Shown: positions 13,770 to 26,400 of the stretch, piece after piece | Position numbering within the stretch: position 1 is the stretch's first letter | Layout: every line of letters starts with the position of its first letter | Origin: Orthonyx spaldingii | Lineage: Eukaryota; Chordata; Aves; Passeriformes; Orthonychidae | DNA: 64,000 bases | NCBI GenBank assembly: GCA_013397795.1 | Contig: VZTJ01004376.1 | Coordinates: forward strand, 371,507-435,506 | Direction of reading: 5' to 3' | The notes under the pieces: generated by a model | What the model was told of the DNA's origin: nothing | What the model saw: only the letters and a program-made list of their open reading frames with translations | Database searches by the model: none | Translations under genes and position numbers: made by a program

Positions 13770-14050
13770 GGAAGCCTTGATCGTTAAAGCACTGACTACC
13801 CCTGGCTGGACAGCAGCCTCCATCTCTGTGACACCGGGCAGCGGAGCAGACGAGCCGCAGCAGAGGCACCGCAGAGCCGGCAGCGAGCGCGGCAACCAAA
13901 GCCGGCTGAGAACGCCATCCAAAGAGCTGCACCGGCAAATACAGGGGGGCTGCAAGTGCACCACAAGCACTGAAAGCGGAAGGACCCTCAGTGCAGTAGC
14001 CACAGCTCTCATCTTTTCACACATATAACCGACCGCCAGATTATCTGAAA
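13770..14050. promoter_or_regulatory. Small GC-rich, CpG-bearing block, possible minor promoter or enhancer
   Basis: Between long AT-rich flanks there is a compact block with many CpG dinucleotides, for example around GAGCCGCAGCAGAGG, AGCGAGCGCGGC and GAAAGCGGAAGG, ending with ACATATAACCGACCG. Bird DNA is generally depleted in CpG, so local retention suggests an unmethylated regulatory region or a conserved exon. Open frames cross it on both strands (plus 13756-14028, minus 13746-14054), but neither resembles a known protein. It is too short for a classical CpG island. This is an inference only. Confidence 0.35.
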
Positions 14051-17000
14051 TCACAAAACGCTTCCTCCCAATAGCTCCTAATAAGTATCAGTGCACGTTA
14101 TGCAAAAATTTAATCAAGAGATTAACTTCTTCAATAGTTTCCAGGTTCAAATTTTCTATAAAACTTCCTTTACCTGTGCCTTGATTTTTGCACAAGTTAC
14201 CTGATGACATGGATTATGCATGTAAAACCACAATAATAATTGTATATCTTCAGCTGTGTTTTTTAATCAGCCTTTGTTTTTGGCATTAGGTGTAGGAGAA
14301 ACAATCAAGATTTTAGTACAGCATCTGTCAAGGAAATTCAAATTTCCTTACTTTGATAACTTCACAGCTGACTTGATATAATTTTTTCAAGTACCTATTT
14401 CACATTTAGTCTGACTTGAATTGGCAATCTGAAATATTTAAAAATATTCTTTTATTAATACTGCTCTGTAAATCAGCAAATTTCAGATATTTCAAAATAT
14501 TTTAAATAGATCTTTTTATTTTGAGCATAACTAGGAGATGCACTTCTCACTGTTTTGTTTTATATAATCACTGTGTATGTAAAATTCAAGGAAAATTAAA
14601 AGAAATTTTGCATAATGAAGAAGCTCAGCTTTTCAGTGCAGAGGCAGTGTGGACTGAGCAGGCTGAGTTCCTAAGCAAGGTCAGCATAAGGATTTTAATG
14701 TCCACAATTCTCTTTGTGACTTTGTCCAAAGTCCTTGTTCTGACTCAATTAATTCTACATTCTCCAAATTTCTAGCTGTGGCAATGCAGTAATGGTGAGA
14801 TTGATGATATTGGGACATTCTCTGAATTTCTCCCACTAACCAAATACCTTAATAAAGCTTTTCTTTCTAGTATATCAATAGCTAGTGACTTTGCTGCCTT
14901 TCTCTAAAGAGGTATTGCTGCTATAAAGCAAATAAAACTCTAGAGCTGCATCACAGACCAGCAGTTGTTTTTTAATAATCCCTCGTGTTGATACTAGGAC
15001 ATCAAAATACTGGAAATCAATTTTGCAGACTAGTTACACACATAGTTGGAATCCCAAATTTCATTTGAAGGAACTAACATATTGGGGCTTTCAAAAGGTA
15101 AGCAACACTGGATACCATCTGATCAGTAACTTCTCTTTCCTAGTTTGATACTACAGTTTTGAGTTGTACTCAAAAGGGCTCTGCAGTGATCTTGAGCAGA
15201 CACCCACCATACATCCAGGAGTGAGTGATCCACCTAACAATTAACCTGTGCAGCCTGGGGCTTGTGCCATGCTGCATGCACAGCCTGCCCTTCAGGCCTC
15301 CGTGTGATGTCCTGGGTGTATCATTTGGCCACAGGACAAATTTTGGGTAAATGTAGCCCTAATTGGAACAGAGGAGCCTCTGGGCAGCTCCCACTTGGTA
15401 CCGGTGATTATGTCACTTGTCTGACCTTGCCCTCATCTAATCAGTGCAGCAACAAGTTCTCATTGAACTCACCTTCTGTTTGACAGCAGGAAGGATGAAC
15501 AGAGTTGTTTCTTCTTAGAAAGTGCTAGAATAGCCTGACTGACCCAAATGGGGCAGTGCTTTCCCCACGCAGGCCTGCACAGTATTTTAGGTCAATTCAC
15601 TGCAGTGTGAAATCCTGTACTCCATGGGAAGCAGCCATACTTGGCTCATCCATAAGCTGAGCAGCCACATAGACTAGACCACAACTACAAAATGAAATTG
15701 ATCATGGCCTATTGCAAATTAAAGATTTCACTGTGTGCACACACTTGTACCAGTGCTGACACACACAAGGCACTGTGGGCACTCCCAGCTTTACCCAGTT
15801 TCTCATAAAACATCCTCTGCTAGAGGTAGCTTCAACCCCCCACTTGATTCCTTACGTGAAACGGGTGTAGCCATGGGAAAGACAGTGCCACTTTCCCTAC
15901 ACAGGACAGTAGCAATGCCTCACAACTGCATGTACTGCATTTTGGATTAAGAAATCCTTCGTGTTTTCCACATTACCCTTATTGGCTGGGAGCAGAGAGG
16001 AAGGAAATAAGATCCACGTTGTGCATCGGTGACAACACAGGCAAAGCCTTGACACCCTCTCTGCTGCCCTGATGTTCACACACAAAGGTACAAGGATCCC
16101 AAAGAACAGAGTCCCCAGAAGTGCACGTATCTGTTTCTTTGTCCCAGTAATTTCCCCCCACATGGTGCTGAATCACCCCAAGCAGTTCCTCAGTGAATAT
16201 GTATAATTTTCCACAGAGATAAATAGGCAATTGAAATGTAAAAGCCCATGACCGTTCACTTTCTAAATACAAAATGCTGTAATCTTGTAATCAATATGCT
16301 ATTTAACAGAGAGTCAGTGCAGGCCCTGGGGGAGGGGAGCTGTGCTGGGAATATTTAGTTCGGGTGATAAGGTTTGATGCTGTCTTTCTGGTTCATAGAA
16401 ATAAACAGGACCTAAACATCACAGCTCAACAATGCTATCTGATGGTCACAGTGCCTCAGATTCATCAAAAACAATGACAGAAAAGAACAGTAAGGCAGCC
16501 CTTGAAAACAGAGCATACCTGTTGGTTCAGGCATCCACATCATAGGGCTGAGAGGGAATTCACTGCTACTTACCACAGCACTGACAGGGGTTTTGAAAAC
16601 TCATGGTCAGCTGGGAGAGTTTGAGAAACTAAAAAAAAAAAACAAAACCAAAAAACGTGCACAGCATTGTTCGGCAGAACTAGAAACACTGGCATGTTTT
16701 TAACAGTTTCTATTATGAAAGTGTTGTTATGTAGGAACAACATTTACAGATTCTCACACTTTAAGAGAACTCAGAGAAGCAGGACAGCACCTACTGAATA
16801 ACACTGGTTTACAGAGACTATTTCAAATTTAATGAAATTGCTAATCCATTCTTTTAATCTGGTAATGTTCTACTAGCAAATATAACTTTTCTTTTTAAAC
16901 AAAAGCATCTGATACTACCATTTCTTTGGATTTAATTAGATAATTAAGGAATTAAAAGCCAGCTAGATAAAGCTAGAAACAAAGTAATTTCAAAATGATT

Positions 17001-18924
17001 AAACAATTTCTAGATGTGTATTTAATTAAGATGCTGCCGTGTCCTTTCTGACCACTGATGGAGAGAGAACAGTGAATTACACAGATATGAGCTGTATAAC
17101 TGACTAGAAGCAGGGTATTAAATACAGAAATTGTCTTGTGGAATAGGCAGGTTGTTGTCCTGGTTTCAGTTTGCCTTTTCATTTGTACTTAGGAAAACAT
17201 TGTGATAATTACAGCTGATAGCAATCTGAGATAAATGGCAAAAATGCATGAGATTACAAAATTTGATGAAACTGCGTAAATTAGAAATACATGCAAACTT
17301 AATATGTGTCAAATATAAATCAAAGCACATAGAGAAGTAAAAAATCAACACAAAGCAAGTTGTCAAAAAAGAGCATTTCCCTGTGAGATGTTCCAAATCC
17401 TATTAAGCAAAGTTCAATTTTCTTGATATTTGCCACCTTACCATCTGCTGAAAGCTGCAGAGGCAAATCCAGGTGATGTGTCCATTCTTCAGGTTCCCAT
17501 TCAGAGGTAGGCACATTATAATATAAACCACTATTGATTTCAGTTCACTTTAATACCCTGGTCTGTGAACTGTGGTGGTGGTGGACTCCAAATCATAATC
17601 CCTGTCAGATTTAGCTCCCACAGCTAAATCCACAGTGGTTGTGAATAAGAGAACTTGGAAATCATTTCAAAGTGAGATATGATCCAAATAGGAGGGTACA
17701 GTTTGAGGATATATATACTGAATCAGAAGGTAAATTATCAACTAGCTCTTCTCCTAAGAGGGACAGTTTAATTGAATGGATACCATGAACCAGGAGCTCA
17801 GGCACACTCTGTTATGAAACCACTGCCTATGTGGCACAGGCAAAAGAAGTCGTGCCAGAGCTGCCCCCATATTCTGGACACTCTGCAGTGCAACACAGCT
17901 GCCCTGCAGGGAACTGATTCTCCCCGTGTCTCTTTCCTCACCCTCAAAAGTATCTCCCCAAATGAAATGAGCCAAATCACTTCATTAACCCAGCCCACAG
18001 ATGTGCTGCAATCTCTGGGTGGGCAAGGCTACCACCCGTGGCGCTGCTCAAAGCTCTGTGATATGCAAGCATTGTGCACACACCCTGACATTTTGCTTTT
18101 TTGTGGTTTTCCTTCCCCAGTCTGCATCTCTTCAGATCACAACCTTCTATAGACACCCACCCTCCAAACTATAGTTCCTTGGCTAAAGCCAAGGATTTAA
18201 ATCTGAGAAGCCTTCTTATGGATAAAATGAATAATGTCACAGGTATATTCTGTCTCTCCAGCGATAAAACTCCACAGTCATGATATCTAGCCCAGTGGTA
18301 GCTATTTATGTATTGGTACATTCAATATGAGATTAACTCTACCTCATCACTAGAAAAATAACTAGGAGTCAAGAAAAAAAAAAATAAGAACATTAGATTA
18401 ACTACAAAGAAGTTCCTTCTATATACATCTGCTTCATGTCACATCTTCAATTTTTAAATTTTCTAAAGGATTGGGCAGACACCTCTAACACATAGTCCAT
18501 AAGCAAAGTTCTGCTAGATAAGAAAAGTTGATAATTTAGCATCAGTGAGATGATACTAGATGATTTTTAGATGATTCTTCATCAGTAAGTCTTATTATTA
18601 CCTGAACCAGTAACAGCAGCCAGCCTCTGCTGCCTACCGGCACCCAGAAATACTTCTTCAGCATTACACAACCAACCAGAAACAGACTAAATCTCATCCC
18701 CATTCCTAGATACTTCTGTAATTTAAGAAAACAAATCAAAACCAAAACAATGTGATTCATTCAAAATGAGACAGTAGACAACCAGAACCCCATTTTTGTT
18801 TGCATTTACTTTTGCAACATTTTACAGTCTGCACTTTGGCAGGCAAGTTCTGTTGTCATATACACAGAAATACTTGTAAGAAATAAATATGTCCAAGCAC
18901 TTTCTGTAGGTCATTATAATGTGT
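14051..18924. other. Unique AT-rich non-coding stretch
   Basis: I see no gene or mobile element. A moderately GC-rich segment at about 15260-15480 and a segment at 17560-17640 with a TGGTGGTGGTGG run and a 9-bp-arm inverted repeat (17608-17630) could be regulatory. An A-rich run lies at about 16631-16655. Confidence 0.5.
17608..17630. repeat. Short inverted repeat
   Basis: The arms GATTTAGCT and AGCTAAATC are perfect complements separated by the 5 bases CCCAC. Runt-type words (TGTGGT near 17571 and AGTGGTTGTG at about 17634) flank it. Its function is unknown. Confidence 0.6.
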
Positions 18925-19442
18925 ACAAGTTTTGAAAATGCAAGCTGTAGTTCATATATACATAGAGGAATCCCAGGGACCCGCCCAATTCATAGCCCTG
19001 GGGAACCTGGCAGTTCACAGGGGCAATATCAGAAGACGAGATATTTACAGTGACAAACTGGCACCACTGACGCAAATACTAATGAAGCAATGTCAGAATG
19101 GAGCCCACAGGGCTCAAGAGCTTCTACAGGTATTTTAAGAGAAACTTATGATCTCTGGTATCAAAAGCCACAGGAAGATCAGTAAGAATTAAAATTGACA
19201 ATGTGCCAGAATCCACCTACTATGAAACAGAAGGTCACTACAAATCCTCATTAAAGCTGTCTCTCTGCTTTGGCCTGATTGAAATTTTTCAAACAGTTTA
19301 TTATTACCATGAAGGTAAGGGCTGCAGTTGCCCTGCCACAACCTTTTTCCAGGACCTTTGCTAGAAAGGTAGATTTGAAACAAGGTGGAAAACTGAGAAA
19401 TTGCCTCAGGGCAGCAAAAGACTGCTTAATCAACTGCTCCAA
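18925..19442 (-). pseudogene. Ancient L2/CR1-superfamily LINE reverse transcriptase relic
   Basis: On the minus strand, conserved reverse transcriptase landmarks of the L2/CR1 type appear in the right order across several frames. From high to low coordinates they are FLAKVLEK (about 19365), FQSGQSRETAL (about 19260-19295), LTDLPVAFDTRDH (about 19150-19190; compare the family's DLSAAFDTVDH block) and CQVPQGYELGG (about 18970-19005; compare GVPQGSVLGP). The readable frame shifts between these blocks and stops interrupt it, so it is a dead copy. It lacks the upstream endonuclease and the C-terminal thumb. Birds have not had active L2-like elements for a very long time, so it is probably much older than the CR1 and LTR copies here. 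The assignment to L2 rather than an old CR1 lineage rests on motif style only. Confidence 0.8.
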
Positions 19443-22400
19443 TCTCCAGCAAAGAAGAAATTCTTCAAGATGCCAAAGAGGTGTTAATGTTAGATATTAT
19501 AAAAGAGAGCTGCTACAGTATATCTTTCAAGGACTGCTACAAAAGCCTTGCTGGCAAAAGATCAAGAAAACAGCTTGCAAGTGCGAGACCGTATCTATAA
19601 TAAAAGTACAATGTGACAGGTTTAAAATCCATAAGCTACGCTGAAGTACATAGTTCAGAATCCCAATGACCTGGCTGGAACTGAAGTTATTGAAAGCCTT
19701 GGCATTTAACCACCACAGAAAAAGAAAAGACTCCAAAGCCTTCTCTCATCTTCTCACATCTCTCCACTAGACCTTATGCCAGGAAGCACAGCAGCCCAGA
19801 TTGCTTCTATGTAACCAGCTTGAAAAACCACTATGTTTGGAAAACTTCAGCAGATGTTAATCACAGAGAATGCTCAACCATAGCAGAACAGTAGTATTGA
19901 GTAACACAAAATAAAACCACCAAGCCCACCACAGGTGCTTGAAACAATGGGACAAGATGAGCAGGTAGATGGCAATGATGGTCTCACAGGAGCTTCCCTG
20001 GCCTCTGAGGCAGTGCTTCACCAGGCAGTGTGGCCCTGCATTTCAGAAGTACAGTGAGGTCCTCCCAGCTCAGTTCCTCTGACTCTTCACTTACAGTGCT
20101 TTGGTTCCTTTTTCTCACCACATTCATTGCAGTTCTCCCTGTCCCATGCACATATACTCAATAAAGGAGTCATCTTTCTAGGTCAGAAACCAGAAAAAAA
20201 ACCTAGAAACATCAGTTGGTTGCTCCTTCAGGACCAGCAGAGTATCACTGTAGTCCCAAACCCCAACCAAACCCCAAAACCTCCCAACAACCCAAACCCC
20301 ATGGATGATAAAGGAGCAGCATTTCAGTACTACCCTAAGTCTGAGAAGGATGAGCATTTGTTCATGTCTTTGGCAATCTCACTTCTTTTGTGCTGAAAAA
20401 GAATTTCAATTGACCAAAGGTTAACTAACTTTGATCCTGCTAAATATTTTCTTTCAGCAATGGCACCATTATCAAACTTCTTGAATAACTGAAAGGGACT
20501 GTATGTAAACACAACCCTGCAGGGAAGCTATTGGGAAAGGAGCACGTGGTCACAGTCAAGTCCTGAGATATGAGCTGGTGAGAGTACTCTGAACTCTTGA
20601 AAGGAGAAATACTGGTGGCTGGAAGAGGTGATGTGACAATGAATGTCATTGAAGGTACAAGCAGATGTCTGAAGAGCTGGAGTGAAGGGAAGGAAATGCA
20701 TTAGTATTTCATACTTAGACAGAGTTCAGCAGTCATGGAATTCACTAAGAAAACGAGGTTGAGGTCTCTTGTGAGATTATCAGTGAATGGACAAGGGAAC
20801 CAACAGTGGAACAGGTCATCAGTGACACATGACGAAGAAATGCAGAAAAGCAAATAACTGAAAAAAACAGCCTACACCTCAGTTCTTGGCTATCTCCAGT
20901 ATTAAAAAAAATAGGTAAATTCTGGGTTAAATCTATGACCTAACACACCATCCTCTTTACAACAGCAACAGGTGCCAAAACTTTTGACAGCATCTCAAAA
21001 AATCCCATAACAAAAAATTATACACTTATACAAAACATCTGCTTCTTTCTCTCTCCTCCTGAGTGCTCCACCAGGCTCTGATTTACCTTCATAGCAAGGA
21101 GAAGAAGCAGCTGTTTGACTGTTACATTAAGAAGTATCTTTCTCTGGAAAATTGAAAACATCCTGCATCTACCTTACTTGTATCAATACCATAACCATCT
21201 CAGCTAAAGGAAGAGAGGATAAAAAGTATCAGGTTATATCACTGTAAAGAAGTAGTGAGGTCAGACCTGCATATTTTATACCAATTATGTCTGTTTTATA
21301 CAAATGTAAGGAAATAAGGACTTCATTATTTTGTCTAAAACAAAACAAAGGTCAGTACCATTCCTTACAATGGCACCAAAAACACCTCCAATAGCTGTTT
21401 ATTTGTTTCATATTTACTATAAACAATGATCAGGGTTCTCCTCTTGAGTTCCATCTCGATGTTGTTGCTGTGCTACTTGGATGTCACAAAACTGTTTTCA
21501 CATTCAGGCTCCTGCAGGTGATAATCCAATACTGCACCATAATAAATGCATTAATAAAATCTTTAAACACTTTCTTGTAACCTGGCTTCCCTCAGACTTG
21601 AGCCAAGCAAAATACAGGAGTGCATTGCATGTGTGCTGAACACAGTGATGAAAGTGTGACTGGCACACAAATCACACGGTAAGCACACCATGCGCTCATT
21701 TTTGTCTGAAATGGAGATGTAGTTCCCTGGTCTGGTACCTAGAAATGCGAAACTATGCAACAGAGTTATAAAATCCATCACAGCTCTCACACAGAGCCAG
21801 GTCTATATTTCAGTTCTGCTGGTCTGGATATGAGGAATATACGGATATCACAATCTAGCTAAGGGGGGAAAAAAATCAAACAGATGAGTATCTTCAAATT
21901 CTCACCATGAGAAGAATATAAAGAGTGTAAAATGCAGTTTCTCTCCCTGTGTTTCCAGTTCAACTTTTCTGTGCTTGGCTACAGGTTATTGTGATGAGTG
22001 ATATTTTCTTTTGAATTCATTCATTCACCAGGAGTTTTTGGCAAAAGGATAGTCTGAAGTCTTTGCATGATGATGGTCAAAGTTATTTAAAGTTTTGTCT
22101 GCAGAAGCTTAGCACTTATACAATGAAAAACACAGGAGGACAGAGAATTACTTAGTTTCACAGCTTTGTCCCAAGGAATAAATCTGCTGGAACCCTGCAG
22201 TTTTGCAATACATGATCCTCTTAAAGCATGATCTATTGTTTAGATATCTACACACAAATCAAGTGATAGTGCCTGATATTGTTTCACCTAAGAATTATGT
22301 CTGAAGCTTTACTAGGAATGTGGTTCACATAATTACCCTTTTGCATGCATGCAGGAATTCCCAGAAAAAACAGTAAATCAGCAACACCTATGGGTAAAAG

Positions 22401-23066
22401 ACATATTTCACATCTCCACATTTCCAAGCTGTGAGAAAAGCTCAGAGTTTTCACCTGTTTTCACAGCAGTAGGAGGCCAGACCCTGGTCATCTGAAACAT
22501 CCCATGGGGCTCCAGATGCAAACCATGATCTGGTCACTCCAGCACACCCAGGTCAGCTCCCCACATGGCACACAGCTAACTGGGCATGGTGTCCCCTTCT
22601 GTCAGTGCATGGAGCAGGAACACCACTGCTAACAGGAGCAGCAAAAATGGTGGAGATCAACCCTCCAGTGCCCAGCCATGCCTTTGTGGTGAGGATTAAA
22701 CTGATTTGCAACTTGGGAAGGCAATTTTCTGCCAGGCAGCTTGCAATAAGCACCATGACCCCACTCTGAGCCATGAGCTTCTTGCATAGCTCAAACAAGA
22801 AAAAGGAACAAATGCAAAAGAGCAGGAGCTAAGATTTACCATAAACCTCCTCACTTCTGACCCAAACAGAAAGCAAGCTACCACCTCATCCTTGCCAACA
22901 GCATGTATTTACAAGCTGGTCCACAGAGGGAAACATTTCACCTTCCCCTTCAAAAAACCCCCTGTTTGGGAGATAAGGAGCAGAAAAGATATCAACATAT
23001 CATTAATTATGCAAACAGAAGGCATTCGGGTGTCCAGATTAGGAGACAATGCAAGAAAACATTTGG
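19443..23066. other. Unique non-coding stretch
   Basis: I see no gene. More of the old LINE could extend a little above 19442, but I cannot recognise it. A C/A-rich low-complexity segment lies at 20254-20300, and a moderately GC-rich patch at about 22490-22790 is unassigned. Confidence 0.5.
20254..20300 (-). repeat. C/A-rich low-complexity segment with G-quadruplex potential
   Basis: The plus strand alternates C-runs of three or four with short A-rich spacers (for example CCAAACCCCAACCAAACCCC). The minus strand therefore has at least four G-runs of three or more separated by loops of seven bases or fewer, which satisfies the usual quadruplex pattern. The spacing resembles TTTGGGG-type repeats but is irregular, so it is not a telomeric array. 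Confidence 0.6.
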
Positions 23067-23444
23067 ATAGAATCATAGAATCCCTCATGGTGGCAAAGAC
23101 CTTTAAGATCAAGTCCAACCATCAACCCAGCACCACCACCACCATGTTCACTATTAAACCATTACCTCAGGTGACATATCTACATGATTTCTGAACACCT
23201 CCAGGGATGGTGACTCCTCCACTTCCCTGGGAAGTCTGTTCCAGTGTTCTACATCCCTTTCTGTGAAGAAAGTTTTCCTACAACCCAATCCAAACCTCCC
23301 CTGGTACAACTTGAAGCCATCACCTCTTATCCTCTCACTCGTTACCTCTGAGAAGAGACCACAGCACTACAATCTCCTTTCAGGCAGTTGTAGAGAATGA
23401 TAAGGTCTCCCTCAGCTTCCTTTTCTCCAGGCTAAACACCCCCC
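23067..23444 (-). mobile_element. CR1 LINE 3' fragment
   Basis: This is a minus-strand CR1 tail of about 380 bp. The tail motif ATAGAATCATAGAATC is at the left end, followed by AAAGACCTTTAAGATCAAG, AACACCTCCAGGGATGG, CCTGGGAAGTCTGTTCCAGTG and TTTTCTCCAGGCTAAACA, all characteristic blocks of avian CR1. An extra CACCACCACCACCATG stretch inside may be a local expansion or a subfamily feature. The element is 5'-truncated and carries no intact coding part. It is a different subfamily from the copies at 7761 and 56103. Confidence 0.92.
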
Positions 23445-26400
23445 ATTTCCATAAAACAAAATAGGAAACAATGAGGAAAAATCCATTCTGGTAGAGGCTG
23501 GGTCATCCTTGTGTGAATATATGGATGTTCTGATAAGTAAGATAAAGAAGATTTAGTATCATTGTTCATAGGCAAAATATATTTTCATTTGTCCATAAAC
23601 CACAAGCCAAACTACAGCAAAGACACTACTTGCCTGGAAGCTGACCAAATACATTTTTCCTGAAATAGTAAAGTACATAAATAATACTCCACCAAGTCTT
23701 TTATTTCTCACTTGGTAGTAATTACTTTATTTACTTCACATCACCATTTCATCTTTGTAAAGATGCATGGAGACCCCAAATAAGCTCCTACTTTAGCACA
23801 GCATTTAAGCACATATTGAACTTAAGTACCAGTAAGTTCAGCAGGAATGTTCACATGCTCAAATCACCCTTGGGATTTCTGAATTCAGACAAGCAGCATT
23901 ATCAGTGGGAACAGAAGCTCTACCTCACCTGTCCATCATGGTCCAGATGAGTGATTCTGTCCAGCCCCATCACCAGGAGCATGGGGCAAACACCAAAACA
24001 CCCTCACTGGGGAGAAAAAAGACTCCTTGTCCAACAGAAACTACTGCAGCACTGCTGCTATACAGCAAATAGCAGGAACATTTGGTTATACCATTAAATG
24101 GTGCTGTTAGAAGTGCCTAGAGCTGTGGGAAAGAAATGCTTAAGCATAAATGCTTAAAGGGAATAATGGACTAAAGGAACTGCCATAATGGACAAAAACA
24201 ATTCCATACTTTCCCTCCAAAAACAGTGTCAGGTACAACAAATGAATATGCAAAACATCCTGGCCTGGGCAATTAAATGGCAGTCTAAGTACAATGAAAA
24301 TCTCACTGTTATCTCAGTGTTCAAAGGCTGGCTTATATTTAAATCAAAAGAGGTTCTCTCTTTTATTTTTAAAATCCTGAGACCTGCCTGGCCGAATTTT
24401 TCTGTGCTACACAAATGAAAAGGGAGGCCTATATTAGTTAAAAAAAAAAAAAGCTCAGAGACAAAATTAGTACCTATATTATAATAAAAGAGCTGATACA
24501 GAATATTCTGCCTCAAAGTTCATGCCAAGCAGGAGCAAGAACCACATGATGTTGACAACAGGTACTTTAAACCTCAGGTCAAGGATAGTTGCTACATGCC
24601 CTGTCAATACACTGTTAACTATGATTGATTTGGTCCAGTGACAGATAATCCATTATGCACTCATACTTCAACCCCACTAAATCAAAGATAGTTTGTCTAG
24701 CAGAACAAAATGACACCATATAGGAGAGAGCACAGGGACAAAGCAGTAGTTTTCTTCTCACCCAACATTCTTCTGTAACAGAAGGAAACCAACATACAGC
24801 AAAAGGTCTAGCAAAACACAAATGCTTATCTTTCTGGAGGATGTAGAAGAGGAAAAGGAGAACACTGTAATTAAAAAAATATATACTGATGAAAGAAAAG
24901 CCATGGAAGTCCCAGCAAAATGTAAGAGAGAGCTGCAAATAGCCTAAATATAAAGAACAAAGTAAGGGAAGAAAACCTGCCCCTGGAGTCAAGCTGTGTG
25001 GAGATATTTATTTAAACCTTTGTGGTGGGGGAACAAAACCAGATTCACCATTTCTCATCACTTCCAGTACAAGGGGGGGGAAACAAATTGGATCTCTCAA
25101 AGTATCAAATAGCATAGTTTACATGTTTTTATTGCCTGGCATAGACTTGCCATTTCCACCTTATCCTCCCTCCTGGTCTTTCCATATTTAACGTGGGTAT
25201 CTGCCTAGAGACAAGGTGTCTGGGAACGTCTTCCTACACGTATCCCAACACTGATACCCTAAAGACTGCCCAATGCCTGCACAATCCACCAGTCTGCATG
25301 AAAATGGAGTGCATTCATCTTCTCTCATTATTTACTCAATATCCTGATGTTTGCAGCATCAGTAGCCTATACAAGTAAGAAGCAACACATTTCTTTGGAA
25401 CAAATGAACTCCATTACTCTGTCACCCTTTGTTGGTCACAGGGACTGAAAAGAAATGGACCCATCCCATATAAAGAATTAGCAGAGGGTGTAAGTAAAAC
25501 CAGGAAGTAGAAGACAGGTGCTCTGTGTACATACAGAGACTGAGGCTGAACATGAAATGCTCTGCTGACTGGCATCCATACTCTACAACCACCCATGTTT
25601 ATACAGATTACAAAACAGCAGCTAGTTACTTTGAGTCGGATAAAAGTGACAGACAAAACCCCCCAAGGACTGTAAAGACACCTGCAGTGCGTAAATGCAG
25701 CACAGCCTCAGAGCAGAAGTGCTGCACAGACTCTCCAGCCGGCTCTGCCAGTCCAGGACTGAGGGATGTGCTGCTGTTGGCCACCCTGTGAGCTGAGCTG
25801 TCCCTTGCACACCAACCACTGCCTTTCACAGCTGCACAAACACATTTCGGGCTGTGCTGAAGCACTTGATTGCTATGCAGGGGTGTAAAGGGGTATTAAA
25901 TAAAATCTCCCCCTCAGGCCTTTTCTTTTAGAAGTCTACATGGCGTGGGCCAAAACTAATTTTCTCTCCTAACCACATCTAGTGAGAAAAGCTCAGCCAT
26001 ACACAGAAGCTGTGCAATATTTGACAAGGACAAAAAGACTTGGAGAACAGTGAAATACTAACCTGGAGATAGTGCTCATGCCCCTCACCACTTAATATGG
26101 GACAGAAATAAGTGGGTCACCCCTCATTACAGAATAAATAAATAATATTTTACATTCTATTGGGCAAGTACAGTATGTATTTTCAATGCAAAGTCATTTT
26201 ACCAAAGCCAAGTAGCCTGTAGATATTTTGGTGTTTCCTCAGCTTTATTATTTCCTGACTTTAGATTATACATAGATCTTTTAAAATTAAAGTAAGTATA
26301 CTGCAGCTGTTTACAATTCTTCTCCTCAAGCTTTGCAAAGTGTTGTCAAAGCAAAGAAAGAAAAAAGCCCACCATAGTAGTGCTGGTGACCTATTTCACT

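Noticed and set aside
23122..23160. CACCACCACCACCATG inside the 23-kb CR1 as an independent microsatellite
   Set aside because: Only about four CAC units occur, within the normal variation of the CR1 copy.
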